DNA of 64,000 nt from Paeniroseomonas aquatica (GCF_030409335.1 NZ_JAUFPN010000020.1:58810-122809); one strand, 5' to 3'; shown: positions 26,993 to 36,061, numbered from the stretch's first letter. The notes: generated by a model from the letters alone, not told the origin. Program-made: numbers and translations.

Positions 26993-27289
26993 TCAGCCGG
27001 TCGCGGCGCGGGGCCCCCGGACCGAGGGCGGGCCGGGCAGCTCGATCTCGATCGCCAGCGTCGACATGTCGCCGCCGCGGTCGAGGTTGATGTTCACCTT
27101 GCCCGGGTCGATCGCGACGTAGCGGGCGACCACCGCCACCAGCTCCATCTGCAGCTTGGGCAGGAAATCCTCCCGGGTGCGGCCGATGCGCTCGTGCGCC
27201 AGCACGATCTGCAGGCGCTCCTTCGCGGCGGAGGCGGTGGCGGGAGGCTCAGGCTTCCGGTTGGCGCGGAAATAATCGAGCCAGCTCAT
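26993..27289 (-). CDS. minE: Cell division topological specificity factor MinE
   Basis: A 98-residue MinE that drives MinD release from the membrane and confines the division septum to mid-cell. The anti-MinCD segment AKERLQIVLAHER is followed by the dimerisation part (DFLPKLQMELVAVVARYV). The N-terminus SWLDYFRA matches the membrane-targeting helix. The start (ATG 27287-27289) shares one base with the minD stop (TGATG). A somewhat long tail, GPPSVRGPRAATG, extends past the usual end. Confidence 0.95.
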   Translation of the reverse strand: MSWLDYFRANRKPEPPATASAAKERLQIVLAHERIGRTREDFLPKLQMELVAVVARYVAIDPGKVNINLDRGGDMSTLAIEIELPGPPSVRGPRAATG

Positions 27290-28110
27290 CACGCAGCCCT
27301 CCCTCCGAACAGGCGCTTGAACAGGCCCGGCTTCTTGTCGGGCTCGAGGAAGCGGTGCGGCACGTCCTCCCCGAGGAACCGGGACACCGCATCCTTGTAC
27401 GCCTGACCGGCGGCGCTTTCCTGGTCCATGATGACGGGGGTGCCGGTATTCGAGGCGCGGAGGACGCTCTCGTTCTCCGGGATCACGCCGAGCAGCGGGA
27501 TCGCCAGGATCTCGCGGATGTCCTCGAGCTTCAGCATCTCGCCGCGCTCGACCCGGTTGGGGTCGTAGCGGGTGACGAGCAGATGCTCCTTCACCTTGTC
27601 CCGCTTCTCCTCCGCCCGCTTCGACTTCGACTGCAGCACGCCGAGGATGCGGTCGGAGTCGCGGACCGAGGAGACCTCGGGGTTGGTGACCACGATCGCC
27701 TGGTCGGCGAAGTACAGCGCCAGCAGCGCCCCCTTCTCGATGCCGGCCGGGCTGTCGCAGAGGATGAAGTCGTGATCCTCCTTGAGCTGGTCGATGATGG
27801 TCGCGACGCCCTCGCGGGTCAGCGCGTCCTTGTCCCGGGTCTGGCTGGCCGGCAGGATGCTGAGCGTGTCCACCCGCTTGTCGCGGATCAGCGCCTGGTT
27901 CAGCCGCGCCTCGCCCTGGATGACGTTGACGATGTCGAAGACCACCCGCCGCTCGACCCCCATGATGAGGTCGAGGTTGCGCAGGCCGACGTCGAAGTCG
28001 ATCACCACCGTCTTCTTGCCGCGCTGGGCGAGGCCGGTGGCGATGGCGGCGCTGGTTGTCGTCTTGCCGACGCCGCCCTTGCCCGAGGTGACGACGATCA
28101 CTTGCGCCAT
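27289..28110 (-). CDS. minD: Septum site-determining ATPase MinD
   Basis: A 273-residue deviant Walker A ATPase that oscillates on the membrane and recruits MinC. The P-loop is KGGVGKTT at residues 10-17, followed by DFDVGLRNLD and CDSPAGIEKG (Walker B region). The amphipathic C-terminal membrane helix reads KPGLFKRLFGG. Standard length and complete motifs. Lies between minC (57-base gap) and minE (1-base overlap). Confidence 0.97.
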   Translation of the reverse strand: MAQVIVVTSGKGGVGKTTTSAAIATGLAQRGKKTVVIDFDVGLRNLDLIMGVERRVVFDIVNVIQGEARLNQALIRDKRVDTLSILPASQTRDKDALTREGVATIIDQLKEDHDFILCDSPAGIEKGALLALYFADQAIVVTNPEVSSVRDSDRILGVLQSKSKRAEEKRDKVKEHLLVTRYDPNRVERGEMLKLEDIREILAIPLLGVIPENESVLRASNTGTPVIMDQESAAGQAYKDAVSRFLGEDVPHRFLEPDKKPGLFKRLFGGRAA

Positions 28111-28167
28111 GGACGCATTCCCCTTGTCCGCATGCCAATCCCCCGGTTCAGGCGCCTGCCGGGCACG

Positions 28168-28995
28168 CTAGGCGCCCAGCGGCGTGAACCGCATTTCCTC
28201 GCCCTCGAGCCGGACCTGCGTCGGCTTGCCGATGGGCGCCGTCCCGAGGCCCTCGCGCACCGCGTAGAAGCCGGCGATGGCGACCAGTTCCGGGTCGAAA
28301 TTCATGGCGAAGATCCGCGCCGTGGCATCGTCCGAGGCGCCGGCGACGGCACGGCCCCGCAAGGCACCATAGACGTGGATATTGCCGTCGGCGACGATCT
28401 CGGCGCCCGGATTGACCGTCGCGGTGATGATGAGGTCGGCGTCCTGGGCATAGATCCGCTGGCCGGAGCGCACCGGCTCGGTCACCAGCATGGCGGCGCG
28501 GCCGGAGCCCCTGAAGTCGACCGCCGGAGCGGCCGGCGGCGGCTCGGGCGCGGCGGGGATGGCGGCGGCCGGGGCCGGCGCGGCGGCCGCCTCGGCCGGG
28601 GCCAGGGCGACATCGGTCTCGCTCTCCTTGCCGCCGGGCAGGCCGACCGGGCGCAGCGGCGGCAGGCCGGCATGCTGGGCAGCCTGGCGCATCGCCTGGC
28701 TGCCGCCGGTGGTGCCGATCGGCACGATCTCCAGCGCCCGCAGCCCGGCGATCAGCCCGCGGAAGTCGACGGACTCGGGCGCCACCTCGAGGTCGGCCAG
28801 GCCGATGACCAGCGGCGCGAAGCGCAGGAAGCCCGGCGCGCGGCGGAACTGGTCGCCCAGCGCGGGCAGCACCGCATCCGGCCGCGGGTCCAGCAGGCGC
28901 AGGACGAGCAGGTTGAAGTTGCCGGCGCGGAGGCGGAATGCTTCTGGAAGCGTCTGGCTGCTCAAAGGCGCTCTCGGACCTGCCGCGGCGGGCAT
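28168..28995 (-). CDS. minC: Septum formation inhibitor MinC
   Basis: A 275-residue FtsZ-polymerisation inhibitor. The N-terminal FtsZ-binding domain (about 14-115) starts at EAFRLRAGNFNLLVLRL. An Ala/Pro-rich linker (about 150-180) joins it to the C-terminal beta-helix domain that binds MinD (SGQRIYAQDADLIITATVNPGAEI, then HVYGALRGRAVAG). Start assigned to ATG 28993-28995 just before the domain; an upstream ATG would add about 36 Ala-rich residues of no family resemblance. First gene of minCDE. Confidence 0.93.
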   Translation of the reverse strand: MPAAAGPRAPLSSQTLPEAFRLRAGNFNLLVLRLLDPRPDAVLPALGDQFRRAPGFLRFAPLVIGLADLEVAPESVDFRGLIAGLRALEIVPIGTTGGSQAMRQAAQHAGLPPLRPVGLPGGKESETDVALAPAEAAAAPAPAAAIPAAPEPPPAAPAVDFRGSGRAAMLVTEPVRSGQRIYAQDADLIITATVNPGAEIVADGNIHVYGALRGRAVAGASDDATARIFAMNFDPELVAIAGFYAVREGLGTAPIGKPTQVRLEGEEMRFTPLGA

Positions 28996-29009
28996 AAGGG
29001 TTAAGCGAC

Positions 29010-29031
29010 CGGGCGGCGTCGGTGCCGCCCG
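29010..29031. promoter_or_regulatory. Hairpin in the minC leader
   Basis: CGGGCGGC, loop GTCGGT, GCCGCCCG: an 8-bp perfect stem 15 bases upstream of the minC start, in the 224-base divergent gap. It might affect minC translation, but may be chance in GC-rich DNA. Confidence 0.25.
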
Positions 29032-29219
29032 CGTGATGTCTATAGCCGCCGCATCGGCGGCGGCGAAGCCCGAATGCATCGCCAGGGCCGGAATGGGCCA
29101 CACCGGGACCGAATGGGCGCAGCGGGCGGCGGCCAGGGCGGGGCACCTTGGCCGGGGGCGCCCGGATTGGATTCGGGCCCGGCCCCGTCATAATGCCGCC
29201 GCACACCAAGGAGGGCGCC

Positions 29220-30122
29220 ATGCGTCCGATGACCCTGCTCGAGCCCTTCCGCGCGCTGTTCTACGCGCCCTTCTACCTCGCCGAGGCGCGCGGCAGCTTC
29301 GCCGCCCAGGGACTCGCGCTCCGGCTGGTCACCGCCGGCACCACCGACCGCGCGGCGGCGATGCTGCTGGCCGGCGAGGCCGACCTCGCCTGGTCCGGGC
29401 CGATGCGGCCGCTGCTGTTGCGCAGCCAGGACCCGTCCTGCACCCTCCGCAGCTTCTGCGCCGTGGTGATGCGCGATCCCTTCCTGCTGGCCGGCGCGGC
29501 GCCGCGGTCCGGCTTCCGGTTGCAGGACCTGCCGGGGCTGCGGCTCGGCCTCGTCTCCGAGGTGCCGACGCCGGGCTGGTGCCTGAGGGGGGATCTTGCC
29601 AGGGCATCGATCGACCTCGACGCCACGAACGTCATCGCGCACCGCACGATGGCCGGGAATGTCGCGGGCCTCGCCGACGGCGACATCGAGGTGGCGCAGC
29701 TCTTCGAGCCCTATGCCTGCCAGGTCGAGGATGCCGGCGGCGCGGTCTGGCACGCCCAGGCCAGCCGCGGCCCGACCGCCTATACCAGCTTCTACGCGAC
29801 CGAGGCCGGCATCGCCGCCCGGCGCCCCGAGCTCATGGCGATGATCCGCGCCATGGCCGACGCGCTGGATTTCATCCGCGCCGCGCCGGCCGCGGAGGTC
29901 GCCGACCTCATCGCGCCGCGCTTCCCCGAGGTGCCGGCGGCGCACCGGCTGCGCGCCATCGCCCGCTACCAGGCGCTGGGCCTCTGGGAGGCCGGCCCCA
30001 CCTTTCCGCGCGCGGCCTTCGAGACCCTGGGCGCCGCCATGCTCGCCGCCGGGGCCATCTCCCACGTGCCGCCCTTCGAGGCCTGCGTCGACCGGGAGAT
30101 CGTCGCGGAGGCGCTGGCATGA
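29220..30122 (+). CDS. THI5/NMT1-like substrate-binding protein without a signal peptide
   Basis: A 300-residue protein of the SsuA/THI5-like ligand-binding fold. It begins almost directly at the first fold strand: LLEPFRALFYAPFYLAEARGSFAAQGL. Further family sequence includes AAMLLAGEADLAWSGPM and QLFEPYACQVEDAGG. The start at ATG 29220 has an AAGGAGG ribosome-binding site. Neither this start nor in-frame upstream sequence encodes a signal peptide, so the protein appears cytoplasmic. Its stop overlaps the thioesterase start (ATGA). Either a receptor that lost its leader or an intracellular binding protein/enzyme, as eukaryotic THI5 is cytosolic. Confidence 0.8.
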   Translation: MRPMTLLEPFRALFYAPFYLAEARGSFAAQGLALRLVTAGTTDRAAAMLLAGEADLAWSGPMRPLLLRSQDPSCTLRSFCAVVMRDPFLLAGAAPRSGFRLQDLPGLRLGLVSEVPTPGWCLRGDLARASIDLDATNVIAHRTMAGNVAGLADGDIEVAQLFEPYACQVEDAGGAVWHAQASRGPTAYTSFYATEAGIAARRPELMAMIRAMADALDFIRAAPAAEVADLIAPRFPEVPAAHRLRAIARYQALGLWEAGPTFPRAAFETLGAAMLAAGAISHVPPFEACVDREIVAEALA

Positions 30123-30568
30123 GCACGCGCCCGCCGGTCGGCACCCGCGCCGACTACCGCTGGTTCACCACGGTGCCGACCCGCTGGATGGACAACGACG
30201 TCTACGGCCACGTCAACAACGTCACCTACTACAGCTGGATCGACACCGCGGTGGCGGAGTTCCTGGTCGGGCACGGCGTGCTCGACCTCGCCAGCAGCGC
30301 CGAGGTCGGGCTGGTGGTCGAGACCCAGTGCCGCTACTTCGCCCCCATCGCCTGGCCGGACCGCGTCACCTGCGGCCTGCGCTGCGGCCGGCTCGGCGGC
30401 GCCTCCATCCGCTACGAGATCGGCATCTTCCGCAACGACGAGGACGCCGCCAGCGCCGAGGCGCATTTCATCCACGTCTACGTCGCCCGGGCCGAGCAGA
30501 CCCGCAGCGTGCCGCTGCCCGCGCGGCTGCGGGAGGTGGCGGCGCGGTTGCTGCTGCCTCCCGGGTGA
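30119..30568 (+). CDS. Hotdog-fold acyl-CoA thioesterase (4-hydroxybenzoyl-CoA type)
   Basis: A 149-residue single-hotdog thioesterase. The active-site block WMDNDVYGHVNNVTYYSW carries the Asp and conserved His/Asn of the 4HBT/YbgC group, followed by CRYFAPIAWPDRVTCGL. It hydrolyses an acyl-CoA in the cytoplasm. It overlaps the upstream binding protein by 4 bases (ATGA) and the downstream P-type ATPase by 4 bases (GTGA), so the three are one translational unit. No functional link among the three is obvious. Confidence 0.92.
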   Translation: MSTRPPVGTRADYRWFTTVPTRWMDNDVYGHVNNVTYYSWIDTAVAEFLVGHGVLDLASSAEVGLVVETQCRYFAPIAWPDRVTCGLRCGRLGGASIRYEIGIFRNDEDAASAEAHFIHVYVARAEQTRSVPLPARLREVAARLLLPPG

Positions 30569-32373
30569 TCGCCGGGGTGGGCCGGCCGGTGACCGGCCAG
30601 GCGCTGCGCCGTGCCGCCCTGGCGGTCGCCGCCCTCGGCCTCGCGGCCGGGCTGGCCGGGGTGGCGCCGGCCTACCGGCTCGGCATGCTGCCGGTGCTCG
30701 GCCTCCTGCTGTGGGACATCCTGCAGAAGCTGCGCCGGGGCGATGCCGGGCTCGATCTGCTGGCGGCGCTGTCGATGGCCGGGGCGCTGCTGCTGGGCGA
30801 GGAGCTGGCGGGGGCGGTGATCGCACTGATGGTCGCCGGCGGCGCCTTCCTCGAGGATTTCGCCCGCGCCCGCGCCCGCCGGGAGATGACGGCGCTGCTG
30901 GCCCGCCAGCCGCGCCATGCCGCGCGGCACGGCGCCGCCGGCCTGGAGGAGGTGCCGATCGAGGCCATCCGCCCCGGCGACCGCATCCTGGTCCGCCAGG
31001 GCGAGGTGGTGCCGGCCGACGGCACGCTCGAGTCGGACGTGGCGGTGATCGATGCCTCGGCGCTGACCGGGGAGGCGGCGCCGCGGCGACTGGCACCCGG
31101 CGCCGGCATCCTCTCGGGCAGCAGCAATGCCGGCGAGGCCTTCGACCTGCTGGCGACGAAGCCGGCCGCCGAGAGCACCTTTGCCGGGATCATCCGGCTG
31201 GTGGCCCAGGCGCAGGCCAGCAAGGCGCCGATGGCGCGGCTGGCCGACCGCTGGGCGCTCGGCTTCCTGGCGGCGACGGCGGCGATCGCGCTGCTGGCCT
31301 GGCTGGCCTCCGGGGACCCGCGCCGGGTGCTGGCGGTGCTGGTGGTGGCGACCCCCTGCCCGCTCATCCTGGCGGTGCCGGTGGCGATCATCGCGGGGCT
31401 GTCGCGCTGCGCCGCGGTCGGCGTGCTGGTCAAAAGCGGCGCGGCGCTCGAGCTGCTCGGCCGGGTGCGGGTGCTGATGCTGGACAAGACCGGGACGCTC
31501 ACCGAGGGCCGTGCCCGGCTGGTCGAGACCCTGGTGCTGCCCGGCGTCGATCCGGCCGACCTGCTGCGGCTGGCCGCCTCGCTCGACCAGGCCTCGGCGC
31601 ATGTCCTGGCGGTCGGGCTGGTCGCCGCGGCGCGCGAGGCCGGGCTGGCGCTGGCAACGCCGATGGCGCTGCGCGAAGTCGCCGGCGCCGGCATCGCCGG
31701 CATCGTCGAGGGCCGCAGCGTGGCGCTCGGCGGGCCGGAGTTCGTCGGCGACTTCCCGGCGCTGGCCGATGTCCAGGCCCCCGGCGCGGCGCGGGTGCTG
31801 GTCGCGCTCGATGGCGCCCCCGCCGGGGTGCTGGTCTTCGCCGACCCGGTGCGCGCCGAGGCGCCGGCCATGCTGGCGGCGGTGCGGGCGGCCGGCATCC
31901 GCCGGGTGGTGCTGCTCTCGGGCGACCGGCTGGCCATCGCCGAGGCAGTCGGGCGGAGCCTCGGCGTCGACGCCGTGCTGGCCGAGCGCTCCCCGGCCGA
32001 GAAGGTGGCGGCGGTGCTGCGGGAGAAGCCGGCAGGTCCGGTGCTGATGCTGGGCGACGGGGTGAACGACGCCCCGGCCCTGGCGGCGGCCGATATCGGC
32101 GTCGCCATGGGCGCCCGCGGCACCGTGGCCAGCGCCGAGGCCGCCGATGCGGTGGTGCTGGTGGACCGCATCGACCGGCTGGCCGAAGCGATGCGCATCG
32201 CCCGCCGCGCCCGGGGCATCGCCCTGCAGAGCGTCGGCGCCGGCATCGGCCTCTCGACCCTCGGGATGCTGGCGGCGGCGGCGGGGCAGTTGACACCGGT
32301 GCAGGGCGCGGTGTTGCAGGAGGGGATCGACGTCGCGGTCATCCTGAATGCCCTGCGGGTGCTGCGCGGCTAG
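30565..32373 (+). CDS. P1B-type heavy-metal ATPase lacking metal-binding domain (GTG start)
   Basis: A 602-residue cation-exporting P-type ATPase. Core motifs are LTGEAAP in the actuator domain, phosphorylated Asp307 in DKTGTLTEG, and GDGVNDAPALAAADIGVAMG. The transmembrane metal motif is TPCP (Cys265) rather than the usual CPC, and no N-terminal HMA domain or His-rich region precedes the first helices. The nucleotide-domain motif normally reading SxHP is SAHV here (QASAHVLAVGL), losing the diagnostic Pro of P1B pumps. The start is GTG 30565, which overlaps the thioesterase stop; no upstream ATG would be compatible. Metal specificity cannot be predicted. Confidence 0.9.
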   Translation: MIAGVGRPVTGQALRRAALAVAALGLAAGLAGVAPAYRLGMLPVLGLLLWDILQKLRRGDAGLDLLAALSMAGALLLGEELAGAVIALMVAGGAFLEDFARARARREMTALLARQPRHAARHGAAGLEEVPIEAIRPGDRILVRQGEVVPADGTLESDVAVIDASALTGEAAPRRLAPGAGILSGSSNAGEAFDLLATKPAAESTFAGIIRLVAQAQASKAPMARLADRWALGFLAATAAIALLAWLASGDPRRVLAVLVVATPCPLILAVPVAIIAGLSRCAAVGVLVKSGAALELLGRVRVLMLDKTGTLTEGRARLVETLVLPGVDPADLLRLAASLDQASAHVLAVGLVAAAREAGLALATPMALREVAGAGIAGIVEGRSVALGGPEFVGDFPALADVQAPGAARVLVALDGAPAGVLVFADPVRAEAPAMLAAVRAAGIRRVVLLSGDRLAIAEAVGRSLGVDAVLAERSPAEKVAAVLREKPAGPVLMLGDGVNDAPALAAADIGVAMGARGTVASAEAADAVVLVDRIDRLAEAMRIARRARGIALQSVGAGIGLSTLGMLAAAAGQLTPVQGAVLQEGIDVAVILNALRVLRG

Positions 32374-32394
32374 ACTCTCCCTGGAGGAACCAAC

Positions 32395-33372
32395 ATGCCG
32401 AAGCTGACCCGTCTGGCGATCCTGGACGACTACCAGGGCGTCGCCCTGACCCGCGGCCCCTGGGACCGGCTGCCCCGGGAGATCACCCTCGAGGTCTTCC
32501 GCGACACCCTCACCGATGTCGACGCGCTCGCCACCCGCCTCGCGCCCTTCGACGCCATCCTGATGATGCGCGAGCGCACCGCCTTCCTGCAGCCGCTGCT
32601 CTCCCGCCTGCCGAACCTCAGGCTGCTCATCACCACCGGGGCGCGCAACCGCAGCATCGACCTGGCGGCCGCCGCTGCCCAGGGGATCACCGTCTGCGGC
32701 ACCCCGGGCTTCGGCAACCCGACGGTCGACCTGACCTGGGGGCTGATCCTCTCGCTCATGCGCCGCATCCCGGAGCAGCAGGCCTCGCTGCGGGCCGGCG
32801 GCTGGCAGCTCGCCCCGGGGGGGAGCGTCGGCGACACGCTCGAGGGCAAGACGCTGGGCATGGTCGGCCTCGGCAACCTCGGCACCCGCGTGGCGAAGGT
32901 CGGCGCCGCCTTCGGCATGAAGGTCATCGGCTGGAGCCAGAACCTGACCGCGGAGAAGGCCGCCGCCGCCGGCGCCACCGCCGTGGACAAGGCGACGCTC
33001 ATGGCCGAGGCCGATGTCGTCAGCATGCATCTCGTGCTGTCCGACCGCTCGCGCGGGATCATCGGCGCCGCGGATCTGGCGCGCATGAAGAAGACCGCCG
33101 TCATCGTCAATACCAGCCGCGGCCCGCTGATCGACCAACCCTCCCTCATCGCGGCGCTGCAGGAAGGCCGCATCGCCGGCGCCGGGCTCGATGTCTTCGA
33201 CGCCGAACCGCTGCCGCCCGGCCACCCGATCCTGGCGGCGCCGAACACGGTGCTGACGCCGCACCTCGGCTACGTGACCGAGGAGAACTACCGCCAGTAC
33301 TTCCTCGGCGCGGTCGAGGCGGTGGAGGGCTACCTGGCCGGGGCGCCGGTGCGGCAGCTGCGCGCCGACTGA
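32395..33372 (+). CDS. D-isomer 2-hydroxyacid dehydrogenase family protein
   Basis: A 325-residue NAD-dependent dehydrogenase of the SerA/PdxB family. The nucleotide site is GLGNLGTRVAKVG, and the catalytic Arg, Glu and His blocks are NTSRGPLID, AGLDVFDAEPLP and TPHLGYVTEE. N-terminal LAILDDYQGV is typical of a branch common in alphaproteobacteria. A GGAGG ribosome-binding site precedes ATG 32395, 21 bases after the ATPase stop. Followed by a strong hairpin. Substrate unknown (glyoxylate/hydroxypyruvate-like acids are plausible). Confidence 0.92.
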   Translation: MPKLTRLAILDDYQGVALTRGPWDRLPREITLEVFRDTLTDVDALATRLAPFDAILMMRERTAFLQPLLSRLPNLRLLITTGARNRSIDLAAAAAQGITVCGTPGFGNPTVDLTWGLILSLMRRIPEQQASLRAGGWQLAPGGSVGDTLEGKTLGMVGLGNLGTRVAKVGAAFGMKVIGWSQNLTAEKAAAAGATAVDKATLMAEADVVSMHLVLSDRSRGIIGAADLARMKKTAVIVNTSRGPLIDQPSLIAALQEGRIAGAGLDVFDAEPLPPGHPILAAPNTVLTPHLGYVTEENYRQYFLGAVEAVEGYLAGAPVRQLRAD

Positions 33373-33389
33373 GCGGCGGCTGCCTGCTG

Positions 33390-33442
33390 CGCGGGCAGGC
33401 CGGGGGATCGGCGGCGGCGGCCGCCGCCCCGGCCTGCCCGCG
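33390..33442 (+). terminator. Long hairpin after the 2-hydroxyacid dehydrogenase gene
   Basis: A perfect 16-bp stem (33390-33405 with 33427-33442; arms CGCGGGCAGGCCGGGG and its complement) encloses a 21-base GC-rich loop that can itself fold (GGCGGC/GCCGCC). Starts 18 bases after the stop codon. Confidence 0.55.
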
Positions 33443-33521
33443 GCACGGGCGTTGCCGGCCGGTGGCCCGGGCGTTGCAAGCAGGCAGGCCTTCCGCCGGC
33501 AGCGAGAATGGGATCCGCCCG

Positions 33522-33893
33522 ATGCGCCATACGCCCCTGCCCGGCCTCTGGGCCGCCGCGAGCCCCGCCGAACGCAGCGCGGCCCATGACAGCGGCCGGG
33601 CCGTGCCGGACAGCGCGGCGCTGATCGCGGCGCGCAACGCCGAGGCCGCGCCCTTCCGCGCGGCGCGGCCGGGCCACCCCGGCCTCGGCTATGACGCCGG
33701 CCCGCGCAATGCCTGGGACCTGTTCCCGGCGCGGCAGTCGCGCGACGTCCATGCCCGGCGGGCCGGGGCGCATGCGCCCGGACCGCTCATCCCCGTCGCC
33801 AGCGCCGATCACTTCCGCATCCTGGAGGCGCAGCAGCCCCCGGGCGGCGAGCTGCCGCGCGCCAGCGAAGCCCTGCTGAGGCACCGACGATGA
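33522..33893 (+). pseudogene. Internally deleted alpha/beta hydrolase (kynurenine-formamidase-like) remnant
   Basis: An intact 123-codon frame that reads as two ends of an alpha/beta hydrolase joined together. Residues 1-68 match an N-terminus (AAHDSGRAVPDSAALIAARN, then YDAGPRNAWDLFPA, normally followed by the oxyanion HGG strand). The rest matches a C-terminus (QSRDVHARRAGAHAPG then ASADHFRILEAQQ, where His is the catalytic histidine). The oxyanion HGG, the nucleophile elbow GxSxG and the acid loop, roughly 150-180 residues, are missing. The join is in frame, so a short protein could still be made but should be inactive. The stop overlaps the allophanate hydrolase start (ATGA), preserving operon coupling. 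Confidence 0.65.
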
Positions 33894-35683
33894 CGGTACC
33901 GCCCGCCTTCACCCTGGATGCGCTCGCGGCCTTCCACGCCGCAGGCGGCTCGCCGGCCGAGGTCGCGGAGGCGGCGCTGGCCCGCATCGCGGCCTGGGCC
34001 GACCCGGCGCTGTTCATCACCGCCGTCCCGCCCGAGGCGGTGCGGGCCCGGGCCGCGGCGCTTGCGGCGGAAGGGCCGCGCGGGCGGCCGCTCTATGGCG
34101 TGCCATTCGTGGTGAAGGACAACATCGACGCCGCCGGCCTGCCGACCACCGCCGCCTGCCCGGACCATGCCTACCAGCCGGCGGCCGACAGCCCCGCCGT
34201 CGCCCGGCTGCTCGCCGCCGGCGCGGTGCTGCTGGGCAAGACCAACCTCGACCAATTCGCCACCGGGCTGAACGGCACCCGCAGCCCGCATGGCACGCCG
34301 CGCAACGCGGTGGCGGCGGCCTGCATCCCCGGCGGCTCCTCCTCCGGCTCGGCGACGGCGGTGGGCGCCGGGATCGCCGGTTTCTCGCTGGGCACGGATA
34401 CCGCGGGCTCCGGCCGGGTGCCGGCCATGGCGAACAATATCGTCGGGCTGAAGCCGAGCCTCGGGCTGGTCCCGACCGAGGGGGTGGTGCCGGCCTGCCG
34501 CTCGCTCGACTGCGTCTCGGTCTTCGCCCTGACCGTCGCCGATGCCGCCGCGGTGCTGGCGGTGATCGCCGGCCCGACGCCCACAGACCGCTATGCCCGC
34601 GCCGCGCCGGCCGGCTGGCGGGCGGCCCCGGCCCCCCAGCCCGGCTGGCGCCTGGCGGTGCCGCTGGACGGGCAGCTCATCTTCGACAGCCCGGATGACG
34701 CCGCGCTGTACGAGGCGGCGCTGGCCCGCGCCGCGGCGCTCGGCGGCCGCATCGCGCGCGTCGATATCGCGCCCTTCCTCGCCATCGCCCGGCGGCTCTA
34801 CGACGGCGCCTGGGTGGCGGAGCGCAGCGCGGCGCTGCGCGGGATGCTGACGGAGAAGCCCGACAGCCTCCACCCCATCACCCGCGGCATCCTGGCCGCC
34901 GGCCTGCCCCTGCTGACCATCGACGCCTGGGAGGATTTCCACGCCGCCGCCGAGGCCCGGCGGCTGGCCCGCGTGCTCTTCGCCGGCGCCGACCTGCTGC
35001 TGCTGCCCACCGCCCCCGGCCTGCCGAGCCTGGCCGAGCTGGCGGCCGCGCCGGTCGCCGCCAATTCCCGGCTCGGCACCTATACGAATTTCGTCAATAT
35101 CTGCGACCTCGCGGCGCTCGCCATTCCCTCGGGGTACCGGCGGGACGGCCGGCCGGTGGGGCTGACCCTGGTCGGCCCGGCCTTCGCCGAGGCGCGGCTG
35201 GCCGGGCTCGGCGCCGCGCTGCATGCCGCCGCCGGGGGCGGGCTCGGCGCCCTCGGGGCCGCGGTGCCGCCGCCGCCGGCGCCGCCGGCCCTCGCCGCCG
35301 ACGAGCTGCCGCTGCTGGCGATCGGCGCGCATATGTCCGGGCTGCCGCTGAACCCGCAGATGCTGCGCCACGGCGGGCGCTTCCTGGCCGAGGCCGCCAC
35401 CGCGCCGGCCTACCGGCTGCACGACCTCGGCGGCCGTCCGGGGCTGGTGCGGGTCGCCGCCGGCGGCGTCGCCGTGGCCGGCGAGGTCTGGGCCTTCCCC
35501 GCCGCCGCCATCGGCCCCTTCCTGGCGGAGATCCCGCCCCCCCTCGGCTTCGGCCGGGTGGAGCTGGCGGATGGCAACGCCCCCCTCGGCTTCCTCTGCG
35601 AGGCGGCGGGGGCGGCGGGCACGCCCGACATCTCGGCGACCGGCGGCTGGCGGGCCTATCTGGCGATGAAGGACAACACGTGA
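33890..35683 (+). CDS. atzF: Allophanate hydrolase
   Basis: A 597-residue amidase-signature enzyme converting allophanate to ammonia and CO2. The Ser-cisSer-Lys triad is visible: Lys76 in VVKDN, the cis-Ser in GGSSSGSA near 151, and nucleophile Ser174 in GTDTAGSGR. The C-terminal allophanate hydrolase domain (about 475-597) contains [14 protein letters not shown] and ends in [10 protein letters not shown]. Full length for AtzF/urea-amidolyase hydrolase halves. No urea carboxylase or biuret hydrolase lies beside it. It overlaps the hydrolase remnant upstream (ATGA) and the HpxZ-like gene downstream (TGATG). Confidence 0.95.
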   Translation: MTVPPAFTLDALAAFHAAGGSPAEVAEAALARIAAWADPALFITAVPPEAVRARAAALAAEGPRGRPLYGVPFVVKDNIDAAGLPTTAACPDHAYQPAADSPAVARLLAAGAVLLGKTNLDQFATGLNGTRSPHGTPRNAVAAACIPGGSSSGSATAVGAGIAGFSLGTDTAGSGRVPAMANNIVGLKPSLGLVPTEGVVPACRSLDCVSVFALTVADAAAVLAVIAGPTPTDRYARAAPAGWRAAPAPQPGWRLAVPLDGQLIFDSPDDAALYEAALARAAALGGRIARVDIAPFLAIARRLYDGAWVAERSAALRGMLTEKPDSLHPITRGILAAGLPLLTIDAWEDFHAAAEARRLARVLFAGADLLLLPTAPGLPSLAELAAAPVAANSRLGTYTNFVNICDLAALAIPSGYRRDGRPVGLTLVGPAFAEARLAGLGAALHAAAGGGLGALGAAVPPPPAPPALAADELPLLAIGAHMSGLPLNPQMLRHGGRFLAEAATAPAYRLHDLGGRPGLVRVAAGGVAVAGEVWAFPAAAIGPFLAEIPPPLGFGRVELADGNAPLGFLCEAAGAAGTPDISATGGWRAYLAMKDNT

Positions 35684-36054
35684 TGGACGTCGATATCCCC
35701 GAGGTGCTCGCCGAGATGCGGGCCTGCTTCGCCGAATACAAACGGGCGCTGACCGGCAACGACGTGGCGGTGCTGCAGCGGCTGTTCCGCCGCGACCCGC
35801 GCACGCTGCGCTACGGCCCGGCCGAGAACCTGCTGGGCTGGGACGCCATCGCCGCCTTCCGCGCCGGGCGCTCCCCGGTCGGGCTGGAGCGCAGCCTCGA
35901 GAATACCGTCATCACCACCTACGGCCGCGACTTCGCCACCGCCAATACCGAATTCCTCCGCGCCGGCCGGCGCGGCCGGCAGAGCCAGACCTGGGTCCGC
36001 TTCCCGGACGACGGCTGGCGCATCGTCGCCGCGCATGTGAGCCTGATGCCGTGA
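35683..36054 (+). CDS. HpxZ/AtzH-like protein (DUF3225, SnoaL/NTF2 fold)
   Basis: A 123-residue member of the DUF3225 family found beside oxalurate and s-triazine amidohydrolases (HpxZ, AtzH). Recognisable sequence: [40 protein letters not shown] and the ending [20 protein letters not shown]. The NTF2-like fold forms a small pocket. ATG 35683 shares a base with the atzF stop, so expression is coupled. In the AtzF context it probably acts on, or hands over, a carboxyurea-type intermediate; this is inferred from neighbours. Confidence 0.85.
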   Translation: MDVDIPEVLAEMRACFAEYKRALTGNDVAVLQRLFRRDPRTLRYGPAENLLGWDAIAAFRAGRSPVGLERSLENTVITTYGRDFATANTEFLRAGRRGRQSQTWVRFPDDGWRIVAAHVSLMP

Positions 36055-36061
36055 GGCGGCG

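Noticed and set aside
30478..33264. 928-codon minus-strand frame opposite the P-type ATPase and dehydrogenase
   Set aside because: Shadow of two well-supported plus-strand genes; composition biased and without motifs.
30711..33521. Long plus-strand frame running into the hydrolase remnant
   Set aside because: Upstream of 33522 it is an alternative-frame shadow of the ATPase and dehydrogenase; only the part from 33522 shows protein-family similarity.
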